DNA of 64,000 nucleotides from Alteromonas antoniana (GCF_019249295.1 NZ_JAESDH010000005.1:124001-188000), one strand, 5' to 3'; numbered from the stretch's first letter, positions 1-8,333 are shown. Notes: generated from the sequence alone by a model not told the origin. Made by a program: numbers and translations.

Positions 1-980
1 GCGAGAATAGACAGAAGATGCGCTGACGGCTCCCATTTTTCGCCGAACACCAGTTCAATAAAGGGATGTGCGACCGCACCAACGCCGAAGTAGACGGGGA
101 CTACAAATAAAGCCGTCATACCGGTTATTCTCGAAAATGCATGATTCAACCGTAATGTTTCGACTCTCGACAAACCTGCCAGCGCAATGCGGTTAAGTGG
201 CTGAAACGTCAGATTGTTAATAACGGAAAATCCCTGGCGGGCAACCGAGGCATAGGCAAACGTCGACGCACCAAGAAAAAAGGCAATAACGATATTAGAG
301 GCTTTGGTAGAGAAAAAATTAACAAACGAGGTCGCGATGAGTGGTTTGGCAAAAACAATGATTTCCGGAAGATCCGAGCGGTCAGTCACCCACACCGGCC
401 TAAAAGAGGACTGTACCCACGTCAGCACGGTCGACACCACAGCCTGCACCACTTTGCCGAAGATAATTGCCCAGGCACCAAAACCCTGTAATGCCGTGAC
501 AACTGAAACAATGCCGCCGGCCAGTACGCCAGCCATATCATATGCGGCCAGTGCTTTGTTGCGAAAGTCCCGTTCAAGCCTGGCTTTGTGTACCAGCCGG
601 AACCCATTGGCAATCGGAATAATTGATAATGCAGCGATAAGCTGTGCTGCCAACTCTGAGTAGGTATACCAGGCAACCGGGACAGCGATAGCGAAAATAA
701 AGATAGCGATTGCGACGGACACGCCCATCAATACCCAGAACGACAGGCTGGCAAACTGATCATCCCACTTTTCCCGCTGGATCAGATTCTGGCTGATACC
801 CACTGTCACAAACAGGTTACAGAATTCTACAACCATCAGGCAGATGGCTACCAGACCGAATTCTTCGACGCCGAGGATCCGCGCCATGATGGCGTAAACT
901 ACAAAGTTTATTACCTGTGCGAACCCGTTTGCCGAAAGGTTAAAAAACGCACCGGTAATAGACTTGTTTTTTAGAGACAT
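1..980 (-). CDS. Polysaccharide (Wzx-type) flippase, 3' end outside window
   Basis: The reading frame starts at ATG 980 on the minus strand and stays open to base 1, so about 326 codons are seen and the C-terminus is missing. The N-terminus (MSLKNKSITGAFFNL, then a hydrophobic segment and ARILGVEEFGLVA) is typical of the oligosaccharide flippase / lipopolysaccharide biosynthesis family of the MATE/MOP fold. Several further hydrophobic segments follow, with the usual amphipathic mid-region (ANGFRLVHKARLERDF). Such proteins move lipid-linked repeat units of surface polysaccharide across the inner membrane. A weak AAGGAC ribosome site lies upstream of the ATG. The substrate cannot be told from the sequence. 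The next gene encodes a beta-helix lipoprotein on the same strand, so this may be the edge of an exopolysaccharide locus. Confidence 0.85.
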   Translation of the reverse strand, partial: MSLKNKSITGAFFNLSANGFAQVINFVVYAIMARILGVEEFGLVAICLMVVEFCNLFVTVGISQNLIQREKWDDQFASLSFWVLMGVSVAIAIFIFAIAVPVAWYTYSELAAQLIAALSIIPIANGFRLVHKARLERDFRNKALAAYDMAGVLAGGIVSVVTALQGFGAWAIIFGKVVQAVVSTVLTWVQSSFRPVWVTDRSDLPEIIVFAKPLIATSFVNFFSTKASNIVIAFFLGASTFAYASVARQGFSVINNLTFQPLNRIALAGLSRVETLRLNHAFSRITGMTALFVVPVYFGVGAVAHPFIELVFGEKWEPSAHLLSIL

Positions 981-1284
981 ACTGCAACTGTCCTTGTGTG
1001 AAAACGCAAAAGTCTGTAAGCAGATTCTGCGTCAATGTCGCCGTGGTTAGTAGCGAAAAACACCACTATCTGTTCTTTGTTAGTGCAAGAAAAGTTCGCA
1101 CACTGTTATTGATGCCCTGACGAACGACATTGCGGTTTGCTCATCTGGCATTGGTAGCTAAGCAAGTTTATTGCCACAGTGATACATCCGCTGTAGCGAG
1201 AAATCGTTCGTCAGGCCAGGCAATGCCCTTAGGATTGTAATAACGCCAGATAGCCACTGCTGGCAAGGCGTGGCTCGAAGACCA
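981..1284. other. Intergenic, contains a spaced 12-bp inverted repeat
   Basis: No gene is seen in these 304 bases. A perfect inverted pair, CCTGACGAACGA at 1116-1127 and its complement TCGTTCGTCAGG at 1204-1215, is separated by 76 bases. It could be a long-loop RNA hairpin, paired protein sites, or a remnant of a small inserted element. No poly-T run follows either arm, so it is not a plain terminator. Confidence 0.4.
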
Positions 1285-3327
1285 TTATTCAGGCAACAAA
1301 CCGTATAAAAACTGACTACCATCTTCCGAATACCGGGTGAAGTTATCTATGACAAATTCGTTGGTGGCCGGTAAATAAGCTCTGTCATCCTGATGATAGA
1401 GTTCATGGGCAAGTTCATCGTCAAATGATGCTTCGCACACATATGGCTGCGTGAGATTCCCTTCGATTTTGGCTTCGCCAAGTTTCAGATTATAAAACAC
1501 GTTATTGATAAACAACGATCCAGGAAACGCTTCGGGATCATATACATTGTAACCCACCATGTTGTTCGATTTCTCTGTTATGACGACGTTATTGGTGGCG
1601 TTGATCCAGAACGAGTCGTCCTCTTTAAAGCGTGACGCGGTAATGCCGTTGCGCTCAACAGTGATAAAGTTATGAAAAATGTTTACCTTGCCCATTGGGC
1701 CCGCAATCAAACCGCCAAGCTTCACAGCTGCCCATTGTTTACCGCGTTCATCACCCAGGTTATGGATATAATTGTTAAAGATAAAACTGGGACCCAGTCG
1801 CGACGGAACGGCGCTGATACCGGTGTAGGTATTGGAAATATCATTATTGTAAACCAGCACGTTATGCTGGCCGCCATCGATTTCTATCGCGTCATCGTTG
1901 GCGTACGCAAGCGTGTTATTGTAAATTGCTGAGTGGCGCACAAATCCACCCAGGGTTTCGCCGTTTTTGCGGCCCTCGATCACATCATTAAACCGATGCT
2001 CTGGCGCTCCGGTGAAGCGGTTGTTGCGTAGAATAATTTGTCCTTTGTAGCGTGGGTCCTGATGGTTTCCGTACGCGAGGAAGGCATTCGGGCCTTTGGG
2101 ATGGCCATACTCCCAGCTGTTGGCCGCCGGTGTGGGCGAATGCACATGACAGTCTTCTACGGTGATTACGCCAGACTGCACAAAGTAGAGCGCAGAATCA
2201 TAATTAATTGGCTGAGCGTCTTCTTCCTCAAAGGCGATGCCATTTTTGATAACGTTGGGCTGACGGCCCCATTCGGAGATATCACACCCTTTGAACCACA
2301 AATGGTGAGCATTTTCTGCGTAAACAGCATGCACGCGAGCCCCTTTTGTGGTCACATTCTCAAAATAAACATAGCTGTTGTCACCGATAGCAATGGCGTG
2401 TCGGTCGCCTTCTTCGGCAACAACAGGGGTATCCGCATCACCCACAATTTTCGCCCAGGCTCCCGGTTTTCCTTCTATTCCCAGTGCTTCCAGATCCAGC
2501 GTACCGCCGGTATAAATATCGCGAAGATAGTGGATATTGTCCGGATCGACAGGCGGACTGTCAGGACGCGTTGTAACGGTACGGGCATATGTACCGACTG
2601 TGTCACCGTCACGGTTAAGCGTCACTTCAATTTCATAGGTAGTGTCAGGTTCCAGATACAGTATAGGGCCAGTAAGTACAGACTGCACCGGTTCCCATTC
2701 CGGCGCCCGTGCATCTTTCCATATTTCCTGCCCCTGCTGTCTGAACCGCATCTGTGCAGTGGTGTCCGGAGTTTGCCCAAAAATGGAAATGTTCATTGAT
2801 TCAATCAGCGACGTGCTTACCACGGGGTAAGCGGAAAGGTCGCCGGGTTTTTGTTCGGGAATGTAAATGCCGGCCACATCGGCATAGCGATGTAACGCAT
2901 CGGTCTCTACCAGCTCTGACGACTGTAAATCGAGATACAATGCGTAGCGATCCAGGGGAAATAACACAAACGCACTGATGATAGCCCATTTCAAATCGGC
3001 GTCCTCGCGCGCGGCCACTTTCTCAATAGCCTGTTTGATGGAATCGCCGTTCTGCATGTTCAGCAGTACGCTGGCGGCGACGTCAAACTGTGCGCTGGGC
3101 AGGGAAGAGAATAAGTGACGAAAACGCTTGTCCTTAGACAGGGTCTCAATAATGTCTGTGGCATCGCTTTCGTCTATAACGTTGTCGGCTTCGAAGCTGC
3201 TGATGGCGACCATACCCGGCTGCCCGGAAAAATAGTCGCTGGTTCGTATTCCGGATCTTGCCTGAGAGCAGGCTGTAAGGAGCAAAACCGAGACGATGGC
3301 AGTTACAGTGTATAGCGTTTGACGCAT
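1285..3327 (-). CDS. Lipoprotein with right-handed parallel beta-helix
   Basis: This 680-residue protein has a lipoprotein signal (VSVLLLTACS, lipid cysteine at 20). The N-terminal 180 residues form an unrecognised helical-looking region. Residues about 180-255 look like a fibronectin III-type beta sandwich (LYLEPDTTYEIEVTL, TVTTRPDSPP). From about 270 to 620 there are many short turns rich in asparagine (ILRNNRFTG, IYNNTLAY, LVYNNDIS, FIFNNYIHN, IFHNFITV, ATNNVVIT), the pattern of a pectate-lyase-like beta-helix. Beta-helix proteins of this kind are often polysaccharide lyases, epimerases or binding proteins. No catalytic set could be assigned, so activity on the polysaccharide handled by the neighbouring flippase is a guess. 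A GGAG ribosome site lies 5 bases before the ATG. Confidence 0.8.
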   Translation of the reverse strand: MRQTLYTVTAIVSVLLLTACSQARSGIRTSDYFSGQPGMVAISSFEADNVIDESDATDIIETLSKDKRFRHLFSSLPSAQFDVAASVLLNMQNGDSIKQAIEKVAAREDADLKWAIISAFVLFPLDRYALYLDLQSSELVETDALHRYADVAGIYIPEQKPGDLSAYPVVSTSLIESMNISIFGQTPDTTAQMRFRQQGQEIWKDARAPEWEPVQSVLTGPILYLEPDTTYEIEVTLNRDGDTVGTYARTVTTRPDSPPVDPDNIHYLRDIYTGGTLDLEALGIEGKPGAWAKIVGDADTPVVAEEGDRHAIAIGDNSYVYFENVTTKGARVHAVYAENAHHLWFKGCDISEWGRQPNVIKNGIAFEEEDAQPINYDSALYFVQSGVITVEDCHVHSPTPAANSWEYGHPKGPNAFLAYGNHQDPRYKGQIILRNNRFTGAPEHRFNDVIEGRKNGETLGGFVRHSAIYNNTLAYANDDAIEIDGGQHNVLVYNNDISNTYTGISAVPSRLGPSFIFNNYIHNLGDERGKQWAAVKLGGLIAGPMGKVNIFHNFITVERNGITASRFKEDDSFWINATNNVVITEKSNNMVGYNVYDPEAFPGSLFINNVFYNLKLGEAKIEGNLTQPYVCEASFDDELAHELYHQDDRAYLPATNEFVIDNFTRYSEDGSQFLYGLLPE

Positions 3328-3892
3328 AGCTTCTCCGAAGTTCGTGATTCAGCGAGAGTCCGCGGCATATTCACTGCGACAAAAAAGTACTGACAACGGC
3401 CTTTAAGAAAGCGTGTCACAATGGAATACAGTCAGACGGAACGATTTCAAATTGCGCGATTGCTGCTTCTCCGGGGGGGCTCTGACACTGCGGCTGGCGG
3501 GCGGGCAAATAAGCCTTAGCCGTCAGCCTGAATCAAATAAGCAAAACGTCCGGATAGTTGCAAAGCGTTGTAGTCAGGGGAAACGCAACATTAATGCCAA
3601 CGCATCGGACTGAGAATGGTATTTACACCATCGACCTGACAAGCCGTATAAATGGGCGCTGAAGCTGGCATTAAACTGTAAGTTGAAAGAAGTTGGAGCT
3701 GGCAACTGTGGCTAATTAGCAACTATCGCCGTCAAGAATTTCCCGGTAGTCGATGAGAACGTGTAAGTGTTGCAACGAAATCAGTTGATTGTGCAGATTC
3801 GATGTCAGCGTTTACTGCCCGATAAGATGGTCAGGGCAGAATAGCGTGTCAGATATGGATAGTGCGTGAAAGAACCCACGCAGAAGTACCGG
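3328..3892. other. 565-base gap with no supported gene
   Basis: The stretch separates the beta-helix lipoprotein (minus, starting at 3327) from the 3' end of the phosphatase-like gene at 3893. Short open frames exist (for example 3413-3613), but they lack ribosome sites and recognisable protein character. I see no convincing terminator or RNA. It must contain the promoter of the beta-helix gene. Confidence 0.4.
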
Positions 3893-4390
3893 TTACATCG
3901 GCGCGCTTGTGCCTAGCCCGGCCGCCCAGTGCAGAGACTCGCGTGTCAGCGTATTGGCATGTAATGCAGGCATGCTATGTAAAATCGGGTAGGCGCTTGA
4001 TGAGGGAATACGACAGGCGTGACAAAGCGCATAAACCATCAGTGCGCAGCGATGCATCGACTCATCACAGTAAAAATAAATGCGGGCGCCTTCTTTGAGC
4101 AATTGCGACAGCTCTGTGAGGTACTGATGCAGGTACGTGCGCTGAATGTCTGAGGCTGACAACGTCTGATGTACCGGCATCCACAGCCATTCCATTCCGG
4201 CTTCGCGGGAGCGCTGGCGCAAAGAAATAGCGTTCTCATCATCAGTAAGAAATACCGCGATATGGGAAACGCCCTGCGCTTTGAGGTTGCGTAATTGTCT
4301 TTCATCCGGCTCTGTTCCCAGGGCGAGCTGGCCTGCGTACAGACTAAATGAAGACAACTTTGCATTCTTGGATTGTTGTGTTTCGGTCAT
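3893..4390 (-). CDS. Dual-specificity-phosphatase-like protein with atypical signature
   Basis: The start at 4390 was chosen because its ATG overlaps the TGA of the upstream hemolysin III gene in an ATGA junction, which suggests translational coupling. The protein is 165 residues. It has the layout of small cysteine phosphatases: a beta strand and turn near the N-terminus (FSLYAGQLALGTEPDERQL, then GVSHIAVFLTDDEN) and a P-loop-like CDESMHR, which fits CX5R. The residue before the cysteine is in FYC, where the canonical loop has HC, and the loop has no glycines. It may be a divergent phosphatase or an inactive binding version. The C-terminus is helical. The role and substrate are unknown. Confidence 0.6.
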   Translation of the reverse strand: MTETQQSKNAKLSSFSLYAGQLALGTEPDERQLRNLKAQGVSHIAVFLTDDENAISLRQRSREAGMEWLWMPVHQTLSASDIQRTYLHQYLTELSQLLKEGARIYFYCDESMHRCALMVYALCHACRIPSSSAYPILHSMPALHANTLTRESLHWAAGLGTSAPM

Positions 4391-5022
4391 ACCACGTAGT
4401 AATAGATAGAGAAATAATGGCAAATACAGCCGCCCAGCACAAACAGGTGCCAGATGGCGTGAGTATATTTCACTTTCTTGGCTACGTAAAAGAACACCCC
4501 TAAACTAAAACAGATCCCGCCGGCAACCAGCAGCCACAGACCAGCACCAGGCAACGACACATAAAGCGGGTAGATAAGTCCCAGTGCAATCCAACCCATC
4601 AACAGGTAAGTCATTACTGACACTTTTGGGAAACGGTGCTGAGCAATCAGTTTAAATGCGACGCCGCCAATGGCGAGCGTCCAGATGACAGCTGTCATTG
4701 TGATCCCCAGCCAACCACCAATTGCGACCAGCAGCAAGGGCGTGTAGGTACCGGCGATGAGCAAGTAGATGGCGCTGTGATCAAAAAGCTTCAAAAGCCC
4801 TTTGGTTTTATGATGAGAGATAGCGTGATAAAGCGTCGAGCTCAAAAACATTAAGATCAGCGTCGAGCCATACACCGCAGCGGCAGTTACCGCTAGTGGA
4901 TGCTCTGCTCTGAATAGCAAAAATACCAGACCAACAATGGCGGCAATAAAGCCCAGGCCATGGCTGACGCTGTTTAACCATTCCTCTATGACGCTGTATG
5001 CGCGTTTTGGCATGTTTGTCAT
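4387..5022 (-). CDS. Hemolysin III / PAQR-family membrane protein
   Basis: This 211-residue protein has seven hydrophobic segments and the conserved family motifs: SSTLYHAISH near residue 65, FDHSAIYLLIAGTYTP near 85-100 and HAIWHLFVLGGCICHY near the C-terminus. In the PAQR/hemolysin III family the histidines and aspartate in these motifs bind a metal ion at the inner face of the membrane. The name comes from a Bacillus protein, and the cellular role in gammaproteobacteria (YqfA/TrhA type) is linked to membrane energetics rather than toxin activity. A GAGG site lies before the ATG. It is the first gene of a two-gene unit with the phosphatase-like gene, joined by a 4-base overlap. Confidence 0.9.
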   Translation of the reverse strand: MTNMPKRAYSVIEEWLNSVSHGLGFIAAIVGLVFLLFRAEHPLAVTAAAVYGSTLILMFLSSTLYHAISHHKTKGLLKLFDHSAIYLLIAGTYTPLLLVAIGGWLGITMTAVIWTLAIGGVAFKLIAQHRFPKVSVMTYLLMGWIALGLIYPLYVSLPGAGLWLLVAGGICFSLGVFFYVAKKVKYTHAIWHLFVLGGCICHYFSIYYYVV

Positions 5023-5140
5023 GGTATGCCCTCAATCAACTGGTAGGATGTCATTGTAGAATTTCAGCGTACAGATGTACACTCAAATAGATGATTCTCG
5101 AACAATGACATGACAGTGTTATGACAACAGCATGCAGTCG

Positions 5141-5590
5141 CTATTCAAATTCACAAACCGATTTGTCGAGACAATCACTGAGTTTATCAATGAGATCACG
5201 CAGTTGAACGGCTTCATCAGCGGTTAATGAATTCAGATTGCATACCATCTGGTGGGGAATGGACTCCGCCTGTACCCGGGCATCGGAGCCACCTTTCGTC
5301 AACTTGACGCGGCGACTACGTTTATCGTGCGGGTCGGCAACAAGATCAAGATAGCCTTTGTCCTGTAGCTTTCTGAGGATGAGTGTCATTGCCCCGCCAT
5401 CAATGCGCGTGCGACGAAGCAGCTCACTGATAGGGATATCGTCCTGTTCCCACAACGCCATCAACACCACGTACTGGGGATAGGTGATATCCAGTGATTT
5501 AAGCAGTGGTCGGTAAGCGCGGGAGAATGCATTCGACACGGTGTAAAAACGATGACAGAGCTGATTTTCCAGCTTCAGTGCGTCAGACAT
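5141..5590 (-). CDS. ohrR: OhrR, MarR-family peroxide-sensing repressor
   Basis: The start at 5590 gives 149 residues (MSDALKLENQLCHRFY...). The LENQLC motif holds the reactive cysteine (Cys12) of OhrR repressors, which is oxidised by organic hydroperoxides. A second cysteine, Cys117 in IPHQMVC, lies exactly 105 residues later, the same spacing as the cysteine pair of two-cysteine OhrR proteins such as that of Xanthomonas. Two more cysteines (140, 146) sit at the end. The winged-helix region is IPISELLRRTRIDGGAMTLI to DPHDKRSRRVKLT. The gene is divergent from ohr, and the 139 bases between them contain two palindromic sites. Derepression of ohr under peroxide stress is the expected outcome. 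Confidence 0.95.
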   Translation of the reverse strand: MSDALKLENQLCHRFYTVSNAFSRAYRPLLKSLDITYPQYVVLMALWEQDDIPISELLRRTRIDGGAMTLILRKLQDKGYLDLVADPHDKRSRRVKLTKGGSDARVQAESIPHQMVCNLNSLTADEAVQLRDLIDKLSDCLDKSVCEFE

Positions 5591-5620
5591 AACCAATACC
5601 TGTAACAAAATACCACTATA

Positions 5621-5634
5621 TTTTGCATGCAAAG
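5621..5634. promoter_or_regulatory. Putative OhrR operator 1
   Basis: TTTTGCATGCAAAG contains the perfect 12-base palindrome TTTGCATGCAAA at 5622-5633. It lies just upstream of the ohrR start and is nearly identical to the site 47 bases away. Assignment to OhrR is inferred from position. Confidence 0.65.
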
Positions 5635-5667
5635 CACTTGATCTTCAATATTACATACAGTAATTTG

Positions 5668-5681
5668 TTTTGCATACAAAG
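5668..5681. promoter_or_regulatory. Putative OhrR operator 2
   Basis: TTTTGCATACAAAG differs from operator 1 by one base (GCATAC against GCATGC). It lies 48 bases before the ohr start. The 47-base spacing is between four and five helical turns, so two dimers could bind cooperatively. Confidence 0.65.
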
Positions 5682-5729
5682 TAACTGGGGTGAGCAGACC
5701 CTTGCAGACGTTCAACAAAGGAGAGCAAC

Positions 5730-6158
5730 ATGCATAAGCTTGAACAGGTCGTATATACAGGTACCGCAACCGCAACCGGCGGTCGTGAAGGTGTGGCGAC
5801 GTCCAGTGACGGCGCGCTGGATGTTAAATTATCAACGCCTAAAGCGTTGGGTGGCCCGGGTGGTGACGGCACCAACCCTGAGCAGATGTTTGCCGCAGGC
5901 TATTCTGCGTGCTTTATCGGCGCACTTAAGCACGTTGCGGCGGCGGAAAAAGTGAAGCTGGGTAGTGATATCAGCGTGACCGGTGATGTCTCAATAGGTC
6001 CAATTCCACAGGGTTTTGCCATTGCCGTAAAACTTACCGTTGACCTTGGCGATGTAGATAAAGAAACCGCGCAATCATTGGTAGATAAAGCGCATCAGGT
6101 TTGTCCTTACTCCAACGCGACGCGCGGGAATATTGAAGTCGAACTGACGCTGGCCTAA
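5730..6158 (+). CDS. ohr: Ohr, organic hydroperoxide reductase
   Basis: This 142-residue OsmC/Ohr-family protein reduces organic and fatty-acid hydroperoxides in the cytoplasm, normally with electrons from lipoylated proteins. The two catalytic cysteines are visible: Cys61 in AGYSACF and Cys125 in [11 protein letters not shown]. The arginine and glutamate of the active site are Arg19 (GGREG) and Glu51 (NPEQMF). Length and motifs match the Ohr rather than the OsmC subgroup. It is divergent from ohrR with two palindromic operators between, has an AAAGGAG ribosome site, and is followed by a strong hairpin terminator at 6242. Confidence 0.97.
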   Translation: MHKLEQVVYTGTATATGGREGVATSSDGALDVKLSTPKALGGPGGDGTNPEQMFAAGYSACFIGALKHVAAAEKVKLGSDISVTGDVSIGPIPQGFAIAVKLTVDLGDVDKETAQSLVDKAHQVCPYSNATRGNIEVELTLA

Positions 6159-6241
6159 AACAAAGCAAGAAGCAGATTCCCTCTGTTGTTTGGTGGCTTG
6201 GCAATCTGACGTAGTTAACGTCACCATCAGCAATGAGTCAG

Positions 6242-6269
6242 AAAAAGGTCGCCTTGTAGCGACCTTTTT
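6242..6269. terminator. Strong hairpin terminator, probably bidirectional
   Basis: AAAAAGGTCGC at 6242-6252 pairs with GCGACCTTTTT at 6259-6269 around a six-base loop. It sits between the converging ohr gene and the exporter gene and has A and T runs on both sides, so it could stop transcription from either direction. Confidence 0.9.
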
Positions 6270-6301
6270 ATGACCCTTCTTTGAAACTTAGCAGGATGGG
6301 T

Positions 6302-7174
6302 TCAGGCTGCTTTTCGTCTTTTAATCCTTAAGCCAGAGAACTGTCTGAGGTTGGCAACCAGTGCACCTGCCAGGATAAGGCTCAAAGCCGTTAACACGGC
6401 AGTATTCAGCGGACTGAAGTCAAACACGAATAAGGCGACGCTGGATATTACGGGCGTGGTAAAGCTAAGTGATGCCAGTAACGCGCGATTACCCTGCTTC
6501 ATACCGATATCCCACAGGTAAAAAGCCCCGCCCACGGGCCCAAGGCCCAGCAGGAGTGCGCTTAGCCACTGTCCTGTCGTCAAATCCCAGTTGGTAACTT
6601 CAGTGAAACCATGAAATACCAGGGCGAGCATGGCCACCGCAAGAGACACCCAGCCGATATCATCCACGTTGCTGTGAGATGCTGAGAGAAACCAGGAATA
6701 CCCTGACCAGATTAATGCGCATGTGGCCGCCAGCAGGTAACCGGACACGTGGCGGGCTTCAAACCCTACGTCGCCATTATTTAGCAGCAGAATAGCGGTT
6801 CCAGCGAAGCCAATAGCACCACCGGCAAGCGCCAGCAAACGGTTGCCGGCGTTAGCGACAAAGATACCTAACAGCAGTGGCCATAAATAGGCAATGAGGC
6901 TGACTTCAATAGCGGGGGCCTGACGAATGGCCTGAAAATAGCACCAGTGAAAGCCGAAAAGGCTACCGACCTGAACCAGCCATTGACCGGCAGATAATGT
7001 TGGCAGAGAGAAAAGCGGCGTGCCCCTTAGCACTCTTTTCACCAGCAACAATAAGAAAGACACTAAAAAGCAAATAAATAATAGCTGAAAAGACGGTATT
7101 GCCGAGCTGCTAACGCTCAGCGTTGCCAACAGTCCCCACATAAAAATGGCTGAAAGTCCTGCTAAAGTTGTCAT
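6302..7174 (-). CDS. DMT-superfamily (EamA) exporter, YddG-like
   Basis: A 290-residue protein with about ten hydrophobic segments arranged as two EamA repeats. The first repeat starts TTLAGLSAIFMWG and includes FGFHWCYFQAIRQAPAIEVSLIAYLWPLL. The second includes LIWSGYSW and GPVGGAFYLWDIGMKQGN. The latter motif, and the order WPLL then YLWDIGMK, match the YddG-type exporters, which export aromatic or other amino acids. I chose the start at 7174, just before the first membrane segment. A start 12 codons earlier (7210) is possible and neither has a clear ribosome site. An AraC-family gene lies upstream on the same strand and is the likely regulator. Confidence 0.88.
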   Translation of the reverse strand: MTTLAGLSAIFMWGLLATLSVSSSAIPSFQLLFICFLVSFLLLLVKRVLRGTPLFSLPTLSAGQWLVQVGSLFGFHWCYFQAIRQAPAIEVSLIAYLWPLLLGIFVANAGNRLLALAGGAIGFAGTAILLLNNGDVGFEARHVSGYLLAATCALIWSGYSWFLSASHSNVDDIGWVSLAVAMLALVFHGFTEVTNWDLTTGQWLSALLLGLGPVGGAFYLWDIGMKQGNRALLASLSFTTPVISSVALFVFDFSPLNTAVLTALSLILAGALVANLRQFSGLRIKRRKAA

Positions 7175-7329
7175 AAAGTGATGTGATGTTCGTAAAATCA
7201 ATATCATCATGATATTTGAAAATACTGGTTTTGTATTTGCTGAAAAGACGCTCTTGTGAGCCGTAAAGACGGAGTTTTCCCTGCGGCAGTATCGGCTTTA
7301 CGACAACTTGTCAGTGGATATCATTTTTG

Positions 7330-7377
7330 CAAACAGCCAAACAGCCAAACAGCCAAACAGCCAAACAGCCAAACAAC
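7330..7377. repeat. 8-bp microsatellite, (CAAACAGC)x5 plus one variant copy
   Basis: Five perfect tandem copies of CAAACAGC (7330-7369) are followed by CAAACAAC (7370-7377). The array is in the gap between the AraC gene and the exporter start, about 155 bases upstream of the exporter start. Perfect tandem 8-mers are prone to slippage, so copy number may vary between strains and alter the spacing of elements upstream of the exporter. Confidence 0.9.
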
Positions 7378-7464
7378 TGTGCTGCCGTGCTTGCATACTT
7401 CATCGTCTGTATGCTGCGCACTCTGGTGCAAACCAGGGTTATCAGCCTGATGTTCTTTTATTCG

Positions 7465-8193
7465 TTAAGTTCGCCTGGTGGTATAAGCGCTGGGCGGCTC
7501 GCCAAAAAACGCAGTAAAGCGCCGACTAAACGCCGACAGGTCGGTGTATCCGGCTTCCTGCGCCACCCTGTAAACCGGCAGGTCGGTATGGGTAAGCAGT
7601 GCCCGTGCGGTTTTCATCCGCTCCTGCGTAATATAATGTCCGCAGGTCATACCGGTGGCGGCTTTGAATCGCTTCTTGAACTGCGTGATCCCCAGACACG
7701 CCACGTCAGCCAGTTCGGCTAACGGTAAGGCCGATGCCAGGTTGTCATGAATATGCGTTTTGGCTGCTGAAATACGCGCGTCCGGAAACCGGTGTGTCGG
7801 CAGGGTATTAACCTGTTGTTTGAAAAGCTGAACCAGCATCGACATATCCTGCTCACCCATATCGGTAGCTAATTTGGCTTCAATAAACATCAGGTACGCC
7901 TGTGTCGCCTTATCCAGCATCAGTAAAGGTGAGTCGGGGAGTTGTGCTGAAGCCGGAACGTCAGACAAGTCAGCGACAACAAAGCGAGAGGCAACATTGG
8001 CTCGAAACCCGTGTTCTTGTCCCGGCGCAATGATGATAGCTTCACCTACACCCACGGCTCCCTGATAGTTATCCATTGCCATCTCAATGTTGCCCTGCAG
8101 CGGCAATACCATCTGGCAGTAGTCATGGGTATGGCTGTCCATCGTCAGGGTGTAGGAACGAATTGACAGTGATTCAGTCATCGCTTTCTTCAT
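7465..8193 (-). CDS. AraC-family transcriptional regulator with cupin sensor
   Basis: This 242-residue protein has an N-terminal cupin-like sensor region. HTHDYCQMVLPLQG (from residue 20) is the AraC cupin signature with paired histidines, and APGQEHGF follows near residue 57. The C-terminal 100 residues hold two helix-turn-helix motifs (LPLAELADVACLGITQFKK and VYRVAQEAGYTDLSAFSRR) and the family ending FGEPPSAYTTRR. The effector is unknown. Its ATG overlaps the TGA of a short upstream reading frame (ATGA at 8190-8193), so translation may be coupled to that leader. The downstream exporter gene on the same strand is the likely target. Confidence 0.92.
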   Translation of the reverse strand: MKKAMTESLSIRSYTLTMDSHTHDYCQMVLPLQGNIEMAMDNYQGAVGVGEAIIIAPGQEHGFRANVASRFVVADLSDVPASAQLPDSPLLMLDKATQAYLMFIEAKLATDMGEQDMSMLVQLFKQQVNTLPTHRFPDARISAAKTHIHDNLASALPLAELADVACLGITQFKKRFKAATGMTCGHYITQERMKTARALLTHTDLPVYRVAQEAGYTDLSAFSRRFTAFFGEPPSAYTTRRT

Positions 8194-8333
8194 TCAGGCT
8201 CAGTCAACGCAATGCGACGCTGCCTCTGAACATCTGTCAGCCCTGTCCCATCTATCACTTGGGCAACCGGGGCACATTTAAATGGCGTGGTGGTAAAAAC
8301 GTCTGCCTGTCTGAAATCACTGTGGTGCACCAT
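8190..8333 (-). CDS. Small 47-residue leader ORF coupled to the AraC gene
   Basis: An ATG at 8333 has a very good ribosome site (GGAGGG, 5 bases before). It opens a 47-codon frame starting MVHHSDFRQADVF and ending RRIALTEPE, whose TGA overlaps the AraC ATG. An in-frame ATG 17 codons earlier lacks a site that good. I do not recognise the peptide and it has no membrane segment. It has one cysteine. Either the peptide is a genuine small protein or its translation controls AraC synthesis. The strong ribosome site and exact ATGA junction are the evidence that it is translated. Confidence 0.6.
   Translation of the reverse strand: MVHHSDFRQADVFTTTPFKCAPVAQVIDGTGLTDVQRQRRIALTEPE

Noticed and set aside
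2038..2799. 253-codon plus-strand frame
   Set aside because: It lies antisense inside the beta-helix lipoprotein gene and has no family character or signal peptide; the minus-strand gene explains the region.
7330..7377. CRISPR-like array
   Set aside because: The units are 8 bases, directly joined without spacers, and no Cas genes are present. It is a microsatellite.
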